DNA of 64,000 nt from CAIUGU01 sp965279735 (GTDB taxonomy: Bacteria; Pseudomonadota; Gammaproteobacteria; Steroidobacterales; Steroidobacteraceae), in NCBI GenBank assembly GCA_965279735.1, contig OZ257260.1, positions 1,116,001 to 1,180,000 on the forward strand, given 5' to 3'. Shown in pieces: positions 37,020 through 46,504 of the stretch (positions within the stretch are counted from its first letter, which is position 1; the number at the start of each line of letters is the position of its first letter). Below the pieces are notes generated by a model that saw nothing but the letters and a program-made list of their open reading frames with translations, ran no database searches and was not told the origin of the DNA. The translations under genes and the position numbers were made by a program.

Positions 37020-38276
37020 TCAAGCCTGTGCCCTGGCGAGTTGCTGGAGACGTTCGATCCGCGTGAGTGCAGGGGGATGCGAGAAATAGAACGCAGCGTA
37101 GAGCGGGTCTGGTGTCAGCGTTGTCGCATTGTCGCGATACAACGTGACGAGTGCAGTAATGAGCTGTGCAGGAGCCGCCTGCGTACTGGCAAACTGGTCT
37201 GCTTCGAATTCATGCTGTCGTGACCACCACGCGCTTGCCGGGGTGATGAAGAATGTCAGCACGGGCGCCGCCAGCATGAACAGCAACAGGGCAGCGTGGT
37301 TCGAAGGTTCCGCCACTCCCAGTGCATGGTAGAAGCCGGGCGTTGCGGCGAGCCAGCCGAGCAGACCTAAGCCGATGAAGCTCATCAGCATCGAGGTCGC
37401 CAGGCGTTTGCGGACATGGTGCAGGCTGAAGTGTCCGAGCTCGTGAGCGAGCACTGCCTCGATTTCTTCATGCTTCAGCCGGTCGATGAGCGTGTCGAAG
37501 AAGACGATGCGCTTGTTGCGGCCGAGGCCTGTGAAGTACGCGTTGCCGTGGGCAGAGCGCCGTGACCCATCCATCACGAACACGCCTTTCGACGTGAAGC
37601 CGCAGCGAGCCAGCAACGCCTCGACGCGCGTGCGCAGTCCGTCATCGCTCAGAGGAGTGAACTTGTTGAAAAGCGGTGCGATCACGGTGGGCCAGGCCCA
37701 GGTGACCAGGAGCATGAACAGCAGCCATACCCCATAGGCGAGCAGCCACCAGTAACGCCCCGCGTTTTCCATGAGCAGCAACACCGCGATCAGCAGAGGC
37801 CCGCCTAGCAGGACACCGACGAAGAGGCTTTTCGCAAGATCGCCGATGAACAGTGCAGGTGTCGTCCGGTTGAAACCGAAACGGGCTTCAACCCGAAACG
37901 TTCGCCACAGTGAAAGGGGCAGGTCGATCACCATCATCAGCAGGAACACGGTCGCAATCACCGCAGCCCCGTGCCAGGGCATCTTCCATCCCGCGCTCTG
38001 CCAGGCGAGATCGATTGCAGAGATGCCACCGCCGACAGTCAGGCCCAGCAGCACGACAGTTCCAAGGATGATGTCGATATAGGAGAGTCGTGCGTGCGCG
38101 AGCGTGAAATCGGCAGCGCGACGATGGTCGTCCAGGCTAATTGACGCGGCGAAGGGCAGAGGCACGCTCTCGCGATGCGCTTGCACAGCATCTGCCTGCC
38201 GGCCAAGCAGCCAAAGACGCAGGACTGCACCAATCAATGTGAGGGCAATGAATGCGTGAGTGAGAGCCTGCATCAC
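37020..38276 (-). CDS. Ste24-type M48 zinc metalloprotease (CAAX prenyl protease homolog)
   Basis: The 418-residue polytopic membrane protein has about seven hydrophobic helices, the zinc motif HELGHFSLHH, and the downstream EFEADQFA third-ligand motif. This layout matches Ste24/CAAX prenyl protease 1 homologs. Bacteria lack prenylated CAAX proteins, so the substrate is unknown; membrane-protein quality control is a plausible role. It is divergent from orn, between rsgA and orn, an arrangement seen in related genomes. Confidence 0.9.
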   Translation of the reverse strand: MMQALTHAFIALTLIGAVLRLWLLGRQADAVQAHRESVPLPFAASISLDDHRRAADFTLAHARLSYIDIILGTVVLLGLTVGGGISAIDLAWQSAGWKMPWHGAAVIATVFLLMMVIDLPLSLWRTFRVEARFGFNRTTPALFIGDLAKSLFVGVLLGGPLLIAVLLLMENAGRYWWLLAYGVWLLFMLLVTWAWPTVIAPLFNKFTPLSDDGLRTRVEALLARCGFTSKGVFVMDGSRRSAHGNAYFTGLGRNKRIVFFDTLIDRLKHEEIEAVLAHELGHFSLHHVRKRLATSMLMSFIGLGLLGWLAATPGFYHALGVAEPSNHAALLLFMLAAPVLTFFITPASAWWSRQHEFEADQFASTQAAPAQLITALVTLYRDNATTLTPDPLYAAFYFSHPPALTRIERLQQLARAQA

Positions 38277-38416
38277 TTCATTCTAGCAAGAGGTTCGGAC
38301 AGCGACGTGATTTAACGGTCAGTCCCCGGGGAACTGCTGGTAATCTCTGCACAGGACATGCGCGCTTTCAAGGGCAACAATACAATCGCAATGAACGCAA
38401 CAGCAGGAGTGGCAAG

Positions 38417-38968
38417 ATGAGCGGACGCGATCCCGACCATCTGATATGGATCGACCTCGAGATGACCGGCCTCAAGACCGACACCGATTTCATCATCGAG
38501 ATCGCGACGGTCGTGACAGACAGGAATCTGCACATTCTTGCGGAGGGACCTGTGCTGGCCATTCATCGGGCGGACGAGGTGCTCGACCGCATGGATGAGT
38601 GGAATCGCCGGCAACATGGTTCGTCCGGGCTGGCATCCCGCGTTCGCACGAGCCAGGTAACCGTGGCGAGTGCTGAACGGCAGACGATCGAGTTTCTGAA
38701 GGCCTGGGTCGAACCCGGAGCGTCGCCGATGTGCGGCAACAGTATCTGCCAGGACCGGCGCTTCCTGGCACGCGAGATGCCGGACCTCGAACGCTACTTC
38801 CACTATCGCAACCTCGATGTCAGCACGCTCAAGGAGCTTGCACGTCGCTGGAACCCGCATGTACTCGGCGGCGTGCAGAAAAAATCCACGCATCTCGCGC
38901 TCGACGATATCCGGGAATCCATCCACGAACTCGAACATTACCGCCAGCATTTCCTGCGCGTGGTTTGA
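38417..38968 (+). CDS. orn: Oligoribonuclease Orn
   Basis: Orn degrades 2-nt RNAs and pGpG to mononucleotides and is essential in many gammaproteobacteria. The 183 residues have the DEDD exonuclease motifs: WIDLEMTGL (ExoI), GNSICQDRRFL (ExoII) and HLALDDIRESI (ExoIII). It has an AGGAG ribosome site upstream. Confidence 0.97.
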   Translation: MSGRDPDHLIWIDLEMTGLKTDTDFIIEIATVVTDRNLHILAEGPVLAIHRADEVLDRMDEWNRRQHGSSGLASRVRTSQVTVASAERQTIEFLKAWVEPGASPMCGNSICQDRRFLAREMPDLERYFHYRNLDVSTLKELARRWNPHVLGGVQKKSTHLALDDIRESIHELEHYRQHFLRVV

Positions 38969-38980
38969 TATATTCGATTC

Positions 38981-39442
38981 ATGATCACCGACAGCCTCTG
39001 CCCCGTCGCGTGGACCGCCAGGCCCGGCAGCTTCGTGGGTTTGATGACGCTCTACGAGAGCAACTATGTAAGGCTCGGCTGGCTCGTGCCTGATTTCGCC
39101 GCTGTCGAGGGCGCGCTGGTCTCGAATGTACCGGGTGATTGTCCCTTGAGCCTCAGGCTCGCCGAACGTAGCCGGTACACGACGACACTGTCACTGACGT
39201 ATCTGTTCGACGATCCTGCCGGCGTGATCGCGGATCCGGACCTTGAAGTCCGCATCTACCATGACGCGCGTCTTGCAGAGGTCAGTTGCTGCGCCCGCTG
39301 GCACCGCCATGAGACCTTGAGTTCCATCCGTTCCGATCTCGGCCGGCAGCTCGGCGACCGCTGGCTGCGGAACGTGATGTTGAACAAATGGCTGGATTAT
39401 TGCGTCGAGCGGGGACACCGGTTCGCCGGACCTGCCGGTTGA
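38981..39442 (+). CDS. DUF1249 family protein (YqiB-like)
   Basis: The 153-residue protein aligns by eye with E. coli YqiB: the SRYTTTLSLTY segment, the EVRIYHDARLAEV motif and the terminal WLDYCVERGH are conserved. Function is unknown. It starts 12 bp after orn and may be co-transcribed with it. Confidence 0.85.
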   Translation: MITDSLCPVAWTARPGSFVGLMTLYESNYVRLGWLVPDFAAVEGALVSNVPGDCPLSLRLAERSRYTTTLSLTYLFDDPAGVIADPDLEVRIYHDARLAEVSCCARWHRHETLSSIRSDLGRQLGDRWLRNVMLNKWLDYCVERGHRFAGPAG

Positions 39443-39515
39443 GCGTTACCTATCCTGGCGGGAGGTTGGCCGGGTTTCCTCAAGTCATTGCCGCGGGTGG
39501 CCGTTACCGTTTCCA

Positions 39516-40565
39516 ATGAGTATCGCCGACCAGTTCACCAACTTGTTGCCGGGGACGCGCACGCCTGCGGAAGACGAGCGCCTGCTGCAGTTGTTCCGCA
39601 ATCGTGCCGAGCTCAAGAAGGAATTCTCGGGCCTCCAGGACGAGCGGCATGAACTGCTCGAAAGGCTGAAAAAGCAGGAAAGCGCTACCCAGCGGGCGAA
39701 GGAGCAGTTTGAGCAGCTGGAGGTGCATCTCGGCAATCCCGAGGTCGGTTTCCAGTCACTCGCGTTCTTCCAGTTGAGGGGGCTGTGGAAGGTCTGCGCC
39801 GGAAAACTCGCCCGCTTTGCCGATGAGCTCAAGCGACAGCAGGAAGAACGCGAGCGACGTCGCCAGCTCATCGAGTTCGATCAGGTGCGACGGCGGAAAC
39901 TGGCGGACGCAGATCGCCGGTTGCTGGAACTCCAGTCGGCCGCGGATACGCTCGAATCCCAGGTGAAGCATCACGAAGCCCGCCTCGCGTCGCTGCGCGG
40001 ATTCTGGCACTACTTCAAGCGCCGCAAGCTCGCCGAGGAAATCGATGCTGTCCGCATGCAATGGGACGTTGCGGCAACCGAAGTCACCGATGCATCGGAT
40101 GACCGGGCTGTCGTCGAATCCGAGCCTGTCCCCGCATTTGGAGGTATCTCCGGCGAAGGACGCAGGACGGTCAATATCGCCGTCATCGCCTACGCACAGG
40201 AACTGGTCGCACAGCTGGCCGATGGAGGCCTCGCACTGCTGGCGAAGGAGACGACGGTCAAGCGTGTCTATGACGTGCAATACGGCCCGCGAGAAAACTG
40301 CGTCAGCCTCATGGCTCTCGTGAAGGCGGCGCTTGCTGCACTTGCCACTGAACAGGAAGACCTGAAATTACTGAAGGCGCGGACAGACACGCTGCGGGCT
40401 GCGGTGAAGTACCGCAGCGATGCCGATACGGTGCCCCAGACGGATTCCATCGGCCTGCTGCCGGTGTCGGCCGCAATGGTCACGGATCTCGAAGCCACTG
40501 GCGTGACTGGCATCAACGTGCTGGTCGACGACTACTGGGACCTCTACAAAGCCCTGATGGCTTGA
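39516..40565 (+). CDS. Hypothetical coiled-coil protein
   Basis: I do not recognise this 349-residue protein. Two long heptad-rich, charged helices are clear (about residues 30-75 and 95-175, with runs such as KRQQEERERRRQL). A globular second half follows (about 200-349). It contains no signal peptide or membrane helix, so it is probably cytoplasmic. The start MSIADQFTNLLPG is the only reasonable ATG. It lies 73 bp after the DUF1249 gene and is convergent with prc. Confidence 0.75.
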   Translation: MSIADQFTNLLPGTRTPAEDERLLQLFRNRAELKKEFSGLQDERHELLERLKKQESATQRAKEQFEQLEVHLGNPEVGFQSLAFFQLRGLWKVCAGKLARFADELKRQQEERERRRQLIEFDQVRRRKLADADRRLLELQSAADTLESQVKHHEARLASLRGFWHYFKRRKLAEEIDAVRMQWDVAATEVTDASDDRAVVESEPVPAFGGISGEGRRTVNIAVIAYAQELVAQLADGGLALLAKETTVKRVYDVQYGPRENCVSLMALVKAALAALATEQEDLKLLKARTDTLRAAVKYRSDADTVPQTDSIGLLPVSAAMVTDLEATGVTGINVLVDDYWDLYKALMA

Positions 40566-40581
40566 AAGATCCTTCGCGCGC

Positions 40582-42753
40582 TTACTTGGCGGGCGTCGCC
40601 ACCTTCGATACGTAGCGCCCACCCATGCTCTGCAGATCGCCCACGATCTGGGCGGTCTCGATCAGCAACGCATCCCGCGCTTCTTCCGTAGGCAGTGCGT
40701 CAAGCGTGGCAATCGGAGTCTGGCCGTGCGCTCCGCGACGTGTATTTTCACGAGCCAGACGTTCCTTCTGCAGCGTTTCCCGTTCCGCGATCCGGGCCTT
40801 GAGATTCAGCGAGACGGACTTTTCTGCCCGTTCGTGTTCATAGGCCTCGATCTCATGGACCAGAAACTGGAAGTCGGCATCCTTCGCGATGCGCTGCTCG
40901 TGCTCGGTTTCGAGTTGCGTGAAAGCCTGTTTGAAGTTTGCATCCTTGCCGAAGGTGGCCGGTCTGATGCGGTCCCAGGGGAGCGCGCTTTCCCGCGTGC
41001 TCTCGCCGACATCTTCAGTGCTGATGGCTGACGGCAGCTGGATGTCGGGTTGCACGCCACGATGCTGCGTGCTTTCGCCGGTCACCCGATAGAACTTGCC
41101 GATCGTGACTGTGAGCTGGCCGAACCCGGGATCCGAACCGAGCGCATAGCGGTCGAGCGGATAGAGGTTCTGCACGGTGCCTTTGCCGTAGGTCTGCTGA
41201 CCAACCACGACACCACGACCGTAGTCCTGGATCGCAGCAGCGAAAATCTCCGATGCCGAAGCACTGAAGCGATCGACGAGAACCGCCATCGGGCCGTCCC
41301 ACGCCACGTTCGGCTCGGGATCGTCGAGGACTTCGATGCGGCCGCCGGTTTCGCGCAGCTGCACGACGGGCCCTGCAGGAATGAAGAGTCCCGAGAGGCC
41401 GGTAGCTTCCGACAGATGACCGCCACCATTGCCGCGCAGATCGACCACGAGTCCGTCGATGCCTTCGGTCTTCAGTTCATCGATCAGCTTGCGGACGTCG
41501 CGGGTGGTGCTCTTGTAGTCCTTGTCGCCAGCCGAGCGGGCGTCGAAGTCCTGATAGAAGCTCGGGACGGTGATGACGCCGATCTTGAGCTCGCGATCGC
41601 CGCGCGGAACCTTGCGGATTTCCTTCTTTGCGGCCTGTGCTTCGAGCGTGACCTTGTTGCGGGTGAACTCGATGATCTTTTCACCGGAGCCGGGTGCCGC
41701 ACCTGCCGGCAATACCTGCAGGCGGACCAGCGTGTTGATCTTTCCGCGGATGATCTGCACTACGTCATCGAGACGCCAGCCGATGACATCGACCAGCTTG
41801 CCGTCCTTGCCTTCGCCGACGCTGATGATCCGGTCATTGGCATTCAGCTGGCCGCTCACGGCTGCCGGGCCGCCGGGCAGAACATTGAGAACCGTTACGT
41901 AGTCGTCCACGAGCTGCAGGGACGCACCGATACCCTCATAGGAGAGGCTCATCTGGATGCGGTATTCCTCGGAGTTGCGCGGCGAGAAGTAGCTCGAATG
42001 GGGATCGAAGACATGCACGAAGGCGTTCATGAATACTTCGAAAGCGTCGTCGGTCGTGACCTGGTCCGTACGCTTCAGCACGCGGTCGTAACGTGTCTTG
42101 AGCAGTTCCCGCGCTTCCGCCCACGTCTTGTCTGTCAGCAGAAGGGACAACGCGTCGTTCTTGATGCGCTTGCGCCAGATTTCGTTCAGCTCATCCTTCG
42201 AGGTGGCCCAGGGCGCCTTGGTCCGGTCGAACTCGAACGATTCCTCGACGGTGAAGTCGGGTTCGGTGTTGAGCAGCGCCATGGCGTGTTCCATGCGTTC
42301 CCGGTTGCGGGTCTGGAAGCGATTGAAGATTGCAAAAGCGGGTTCTATGTTGCCGGCCAGCAGCGCATCGTCGAGCTGGTAGCGGAAGCGCTCGAACTCG
42401 GCGATATCGCTCGCCAGGAAGTAGCTGCGGGAGCCGTCCAGTGCCTCAAGGTACCGGTCGAGAACCAGGGACGACACCGGATCGTTGACTGGGGACTGGC
42501 GGTAATGCGACCGCTCCATCACGTTGCTGACGAGTTTGCTGACCCGCCGCTGACGCTCGGTGGGTTCGAGTCCTGTAGGTACAGCGGCAGCGTCTGCCGA
42601 GGCCACTGGCGCCGGGGCCGTTCCCGCAACGAAGGCCGTAATTAGGACGGCGAGGGCCGTCAGCGCAAGCAATGGGCGCGAAAGCCGCTGAATGAGGCCG
42701 GGCTTCGGCGGGGCCGTGGGGCGCGCGTCGCTGCGGGAATCGGGCTGATACAC
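40582..42753 (-). CDS. prc: Tail-specific protease Prc (C-terminal processing peptidase)
   Basis: Prc is a periplasmic S41 serine protease that degrades proteins with exposed non-polar C-termini and trims lipoproteins and hydrolases. The 723-residue protein has an N-terminal membrane or signal segment (about residues 28-45), the Tsp N-domain, a PDZ domain (GIGASLQLVDDYVTVLNVLPGGPA, about 275-350), and the catalytic serine in FSASASEIF with lysine in QTYGKGTVQ. The DUF3340-type C-terminal region follows. The 147 bp upstream show no clear promoter hexamers. Confidence 0.94.
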   Translation of the reverse strand: MYQPDSRSDARPTAPPKPGLIQRLSRPLLALTALAVLITAFVAGTAPAPVASADAAAVPTGLEPTERQRRVSKLVSNVMERSHYRQSPVNDPVSSLVLDRYLEALDGSRSYFLASDIAEFERFRYQLDDALLAGNIEPAFAIFNRFQTRNRERMEHAMALLNTEPDFTVEESFEFDRTKAPWATSKDELNEIWRKRIKNDALSLLLTDKTWAEARELLKTRYDRVLKRTDQVTTDDAFEVFMNAFVHVFDPHSSYFSPRNSEEYRIQMSLSYEGIGASLQLVDDYVTVLNVLPGGPAAVSGQLNANDRIISVGEGKDGKLVDVIGWRLDDVVQIIRGKINTLVRLQVLPAGAAPGSGEKIIEFTRNKVTLEAQAAKKEIRKVPRGDRELKIGVITVPSFYQDFDARSAGDKDYKSTTRDVRKLIDELKTEGIDGLVVDLRGNGGGHLSEATGLSGLFIPAGPVVQLRETGGRIEVLDDPEPNVAWDGPMAVLVDRFSASASEIFAAAIQDYGRGVVVGQQTYGKGTVQNLYPLDRYALGSDPGFGQLTVTIGKFYRVTGESTQHRGVQPDIQLPSAISTEDVGESTRESALPWDRIRPATFGKDANFKQAFTQLETEHEQRIAKDADFQFLVHEIEAYEHERAEKSVSLNLKARIAERETLQKERLARENTRRGAHGQTPIATLDALPTEEARDALLIETAQIVGDLQSMGGRYVSKVATPAK

Positions 42754-42900
42754 TGCAAACCCTCCATCTTCCGAAGCGGCCGGGCCGGTCCGGAGGAACT
42801 TAAAGCCAGCAAACTTGACCCTAGGCTAGAGAGACCGGTCGTGCCGATCAAGTGCCAGCGGCTCTTTTAAGGTTATTAACCTCTTGGACAGGAGCCTCAA

Positions 42901-43194
42901 TTGCGGCCACTCGCCGTTCTCATAGCCATCGTTTTCGGATCGACGGCTGCCATCAGCTTCGGACTGGTCGCGACGCTGATCGTTCTGTTCATCCTGAAGG
43001 ATAACCACCCTGAGTTCGGCGGAGAGCTCAAACCCTTGATGCTCAACAGCGGGCTGTTCCTGGTGTTACTGGCTGCCTCGGGAGCCAGCCTGTACGCCAA
43101 TCTCAAGACTTTACACTGGAGGTGGCTGGCGTTTGGCGCCATGTGCCTGGTTCTGGTCGGAACGGGGTTCTTACTGTGGCCTCAGCCCCGCTGA
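42901..43194 (+). CDS. Small membrane protein, unknown
   Basis: The 97-residue protein has three hydrophobic helices (about 4-30, 47-66 and 72-92) joined by short loops. I recognise no family. The start is TTG, supported by GGAG six bases upstream. It lies divergent from prc and convergent with the next small gene. Confidence 0.65.
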   Translation: MRPLAVLIAIVFGSTAAISFGLVATLIVLFILKDNHPEFGGELKPLMLNSGLFLVLLAASGASLYANLKTLHWRWLAFGAMCLVLVGTGFLLWPQPR

Positions 43195-43210
43195 CCACGA
43201 AGATGCCCGC

Positions 43211-43492
43211 TCAGCGACGGTTGATGCGTTCCCAGGCGCGGGACTTGTTGAAGACGCCGCTGTTGTAGGGATCAAAGCCGCGGGCGGGATCCTTGCCGGG
43301 CGCCGGACCTGCAGGCGGATCCAGTACCTGAAGATTCGGGCCTGCTGATTTCGGCTCAGGAGCAGGGACAGTAGGAACAACCACCGCCTTCGGACGCGCG
43401 GGAGCCGCAACTCTAGGCTGGACAGGGGGGGATGATGGGGGGTCGTCCGGCTCTTCTTGCCGGCGCCCGCCAAAAAGCTTGGCGAACAACAT
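43211..43492 (-). CDS. Proline-rich small protein, unknown
   Basis: The 93-residue protein starts MLFAKLFGGRRQ, with AAGGA immediately upstream. A proline/alanine-rich middle follows, and the C-terminus is charged and compact (GFDPYNSGVFNKSRAWERI). The ending looks conserved and the linker looks disordered, so it may be an adaptor or tail peptide. No function is inferred. An upstream ATG at 43534 is less likely. Confidence 0.55.
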   Translation of the reverse strand: MLFAKLFGGRRQEEPDDPPSSPPVQPRVAAPARPKAVVVPTVPAPEPKSAGPNLQVLDPPAGPAPGKDPARGFDPYNSGVFNKSRAWERINRR

Positions 43493-43626
43493 TTCCTTAG
43501 CCCTACAGGTGGTTAAAAACAGGACGGGAATCAAAAAGATCGCTCACATCTTTCATGTGATGAGATTACAGAGCCGAACCGACAATAGTCTGCAGGGAAA
43601 ACCCAAACTGTGAGGCACATCACGCC

Positions 43627-44040
43627 TTAAAACTTGATGGTCGGTTCCCGGCGTTCGCGGATATCCACCTGCTGTCGGGGAGAGGCGATGCCGTTCGCCT
43701 GCGGCTTCTGTTTCGGTTCGTTCCGGGGCGGGGCGGTCTCGTCGTTGCCAGCGCCGAAGCGGAAAAAAATGAGTCTGCCGAGCTGGACGAGCAGTAAAGG
43801 ACCAACGAGCAGGATCCATGCCCGCCCTGAACCTCTGGCCAGATCGCGGATGAGGTCCCCGTAAAACGACCCCAGGCGTCCGCCACCCCCATAGGACCCG
43901 AGCAGGACGGTGCCCACGAGATAGATCAGCGCGGGCAGGACGACCAACCCGAACAGCAGCAACCCAAGCGCCAGCAGCAGTTCGAAACGTACACGGCTGG
44001 TAGGGGTGGGAGAGTCCGAGGTCTGATCAGATCGGGCCAT
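43627..44040 (-). CDS. Two-helix membrane protein, unknown
   Basis: The 137-residue protein has two hydrophobic helices (about 19-45 and 70-92), the first followed by GSYGGGGR, and a polar C-terminal tail. The ATG at 44040 has AAGGA upstream and gives MARSDQTSDSPTP; longer frames are unlikely. Its divergent neighbour is an oxidoreductase. The 134 bp between it and the preceding small gene contain nothing recognisable. Confidence 0.65.
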   Translation of the reverse strand: MARSDQTSDSPTPTSRVRFELLLALGLLLFGLVVLPALIYLVGTVLLGSYGGGGRLGSFYGDLIRDLARGSGRAWILLVGPLLLVQLGRLIFFRFGAGNDETAPPRNEPKQKPQANGIASPRQQVDIRERREPTIKF

Positions 44041-44191
44041 TACGGGTCCTTGGGTTGAACCTGCACACAGGTCAAGTGCCGGCATCTTCGCCGTCGCGCT
44101 GTGCCGTCGCAAGTGCAGAGGTCTCTTGCCGCGGCTATGATCCCGCGCCAGCCGCGCCCCTGAACGAAATCGTGTCCCGCAGGTGTTCGAA

Positions 44192-45163
44192 ATGAATGGT
44201 TTCCAGCCTTCTCAAACACTCCGCACCGCCGTCGTCGGTGTCGGCTATCTAGGTCGCTTTCATGCCCAGAAATATGCCGCGGCAGACAATTGCCAGCTGG
44301 TGGCGGTCGCCGACGCCCATCCGGAAACGGCCCGCAAGGTGGGGGAAGAGCTCGGCGTCCCGGGGTATGACGACTACCGCGCGCTGATTGGCAAGGTCGA
44401 TGCGGTGAGTATTGCGGTGCCGACACCCTTGCACTTTGCTGTCGCGAAAGAGTTTCTCGAGAACGGGGTTCACGTTCTGGTGGAGAAGCCCATCACCACC
44501 ACAGTTGAAGAAGCGGCAGCCCTGATCGAAATGGCTGCGACCAGAAAATGTGTCCTGCAGGTCGGACACCTGGAGCGCTTCAATCCTGCCATTCTCGCGG
44601 CGGTAGCAGTGCTTGGCACGCCGCGCTTCGTCGAGTCCCATCGCCTGGCGCCGTTCAAACAACGCGGCACGGATGTCAGCGTGGTCCTTGACCTGATGAT
44701 TCATGACATCGACCTGATCCAGACGCTGGTGGGCGCCCCCATCGAAAGCATCGATGCCGTCGGCGCGTCTGTCTTTTCTGGCGATCTGGATATCGCGAAC
44801 GCGCGTATCCGTTTTGTGGGGGGTTGTGTGGCCAACACGACAGCCAGCCGCGTCAGCGTCAAGCAGGAGCGCAAGTTGCGCATTTTCCAGGACGACGCCT
44901 ACTTCTCAGTCGATCTCCAGCAGAAGGTCCTGACGGTCATCCGCAAGAAGGACGCGGCGACACCTGTAGAGTCGGCTGCGCAGGTCGCCATCGAAGAGCA
45001 GTCCTTCGAGCAGGGCGATGCCCTCAAGGCGGAGATCGAGGCATTCCTGCTGGCGATTCGCGAGGGCAGTCCTCCGGTCGTCAGCGGTGAGGATGGTTTG
45101 CGGGCGCTCGAAACGGCCATCGAGATCGCGAAGCTGGTTCAGGCGGGCAACCCGCGCGGCTGA
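44192..45163 (+). CDS. Gfo/Idh/MocA family oxidoreductase
   Basis: This 323-residue NAD(P)-dependent dehydrogenase has an N-terminal Rossmann motif (VVGVGYLGRFHAQKY), the EKPITTT motif with the family lysine, and the C-terminal alpha/beta domain containing the catalytic-type motif LDLMIHDIDLIQ. Some close family members are UDP-GlcNAc 3-dehydrogenases (GnnA) in lipid A modification, but no such context is present, so the substrate is open. The ATG at 44192 is preferred over the GTG at 44183. Confidence 0.85.
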   Translation: MNGFQPSQTLRTAVVGVGYLGRFHAQKYAAADNCQLVAVADAHPETARKVGEELGVPGYDDYRALIGKVDAVSIAVPTPLHFAVAKEFLENGVHVLVEKPITTTVEEAAALIEMAATRKCVLQVGHLERFNPAILAAVAVLGTPRFVESHRLAPFKQRGTDVSVVLDLMIHDIDLIQTLVGAPIESIDAVGASVFSGDLDIANARIRFVGGCVANTTASRVSVKQERKLRIFQDDAYFSVDLQQKVLTVIRKKDAATPVESAAQVAIEEQSFEQGDALKAEIEAFLLAIREGSPPVVSGEDGLRALETAIEIAKLVQAGNPRG

Positions 45164-45172
45164 CCAATGAGC

Positions 45173-46426
45173 TTACTTCGGAGGCTGCAGGCGCGAACGT
45201 TCGAGAGAACGTAGAGGTTTGCCAGCCACCTTCGCCGCGGAGGATTGAAGGAGCGCGAGGGAAACCTCGCCTCGTTGCGCGGCCATCGATCGTGCTACTT
45301 CATCCAAAGACGCTCTGCCCGCAGTCGCTGCGCGGATTTCAGCATCGGCTGCCATCAGCACCGTGACAGCCCTTGCGGTGGTGGCGCCTGAGGAGTTGGC
45401 GACGAAAAGATTGGTGGCGCGTTTGCCCCAGTCGGCCTGGCGTTTGGCCGCGTCCTCGAAACGGCGTTCGCTGATACCGCCCGAACGACGCAGCACTTCC
45501 AGCGAGTAGTACTCCGCAAACCCTTCGACGATCCAGTCGCTTTCGCCATCGCCGTGAATTCCCATAGCGACGTGGACAAGTTCGTGAAGCAGCGTGCTGG
45601 TGCGGTTCTCGCTGATGAGCGGTCTGTCCGAATGCAGGAACAGCGAAGCTGGGCCCGACAGTCCGCCACGAAACATCGGCTCCCCGGCGCGCACCACGAG
45701 CAGGCGTTTCGGGAATTCCGGGAAGGTCTTCACCAGCTGGGGCAGGTTGTAGTTGAGGAAGGCAAGGGTGTCCTGTCGTCGGGCAGCATCGCCTGCAGGC
45801 GCACCGACCTGCGTACTGATCCCCGCAATGGTTTCATGCCGCGAGCCGATCCTGCCCGCCAGGATCCAGCCGGTGGGTCGATCGAAGCGCCGTTCGGGAT
45901 CCTCGATTTCAAAGTGATGCTTGCCACGTTCCGGGTAGGGCGTGAGGACGGACCAGTCCGTCGGCAGGCTGAAAGTCAGCGTCGTTCTGGCAATCAGGTT
46001 GCGGGCAGCCAGAACCCGCGCGCTGGGAATCATCCGGTCGCCACGAAAGACAGCCCAGTCGGCAGTCATGCGGGAATCGTAAGCACCGCTTTTCAGCGAA
46101 TGATCGACCAAAAAATCGAAATCCAACCGGCCGCTGTCATTGGGCGGATACCAGGTGACGGTCTCCTTGCCGACCTCCAGTTTGCCATCGCCCTTGAAGT
46201 CCCGATGCCGGTCCGGATCGATGGAAAAAGTCACGCGACTGGGTAGCGTTGAGCCTTTGAACGTCATCGTGACGTGCGCCTTGCCGGTTTGCGGTTGCAG
46301 CTCGACGGCATAGTCGACGTCGTAGTGAAGGACAGGCGCAGCAGCGCGGGCAAGCGAGGGGCAAAGTGCAACAGCGGCGACCAGATAGCCCAGCAAGACA
46401 CCCGTTTTTCCGCCGACCCATTTCAT
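45173..46426 (-). CDS. Secreted gluzincin-type metallopeptidase-like protein
   Basis: The 417-residue precursor has a signal peptide ending near ARA-A (residue 28). The N-terminal half is rich in beta-strands, like M61/M1 N-domains. The zinc motif HELVH (281-285) is followed 15 residues later by E301 in WIVEGFAEYYS, giving the gluzincin arrangement. The short spacing to the glutamate departs from classical M1 peptidases (18). It is probably periplasmic or outer-membrane associated; the substrate is unknown. Confidence 0.78.
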   Translation of the reverse strand: MKWVGGKTGVLLGYLVAAVALCPSLARAAAPVLHYDVDYAVELQPQTGKAHVTMTFKGSTLPSRVTFSIDPDRHRDFKGDGKLEVGKETVTWYPPNDSGRLDFDFLVDHSLKSGAYDSRMTADWAVFRGDRMIPSARVLAARNLIARTTLTFSLPTDWSVLTPYPERGKHHFEIEDPERRFDRPTGWILAGRIGSRHETIAGISTQVGAPAGDAARRQDTLAFLNYNLPQLVKTFPEFPKRLLVVRAGEPMFRGGLSGPASLFLHSDRPLISENRTSTLLHELVHVAMGIHGDGESDWIVEGFAEYYSLEVLRRSGGISERRFEDAAKRQADWGKRATNLFVANSSGATTARAVTVLMAADAEIRAATAGRASLDEVARSMAAQRGEVSLALLQSSAAKVAGKPLRSLERSRLQPPK

Positions 46427-46476
46427 GCAGCGAGTCTATCAGCCACAGGGCACCGAAGTTTCAGACGGCCGGGCGA

Positions 46477-46504
46477 CTTGAAATTCCGGGGGCGGTCCCT
46501 ATTT
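46477..46504 (+). promoter_or_regulatory. Sigma-32-like heat-shock promoter of hsp20
   Basis: CTTGAAA (46477-46483), a 13-bp spacer and CCCTATTT (46497-46504) match the sigma-32 consensus CTTGAAA/CCCCATNT closely. It lies about 97 bp before the hsp20 ATG. Confidence 0.7.

Noticed and set aside
41050..42645. Long open frame (531 residues) on the plus strand opposite prc
   Set aside because: It is the antisense shadow of a clear Prc gene in GC-rich DNA; its composition has no domain logic and no ribosome site.
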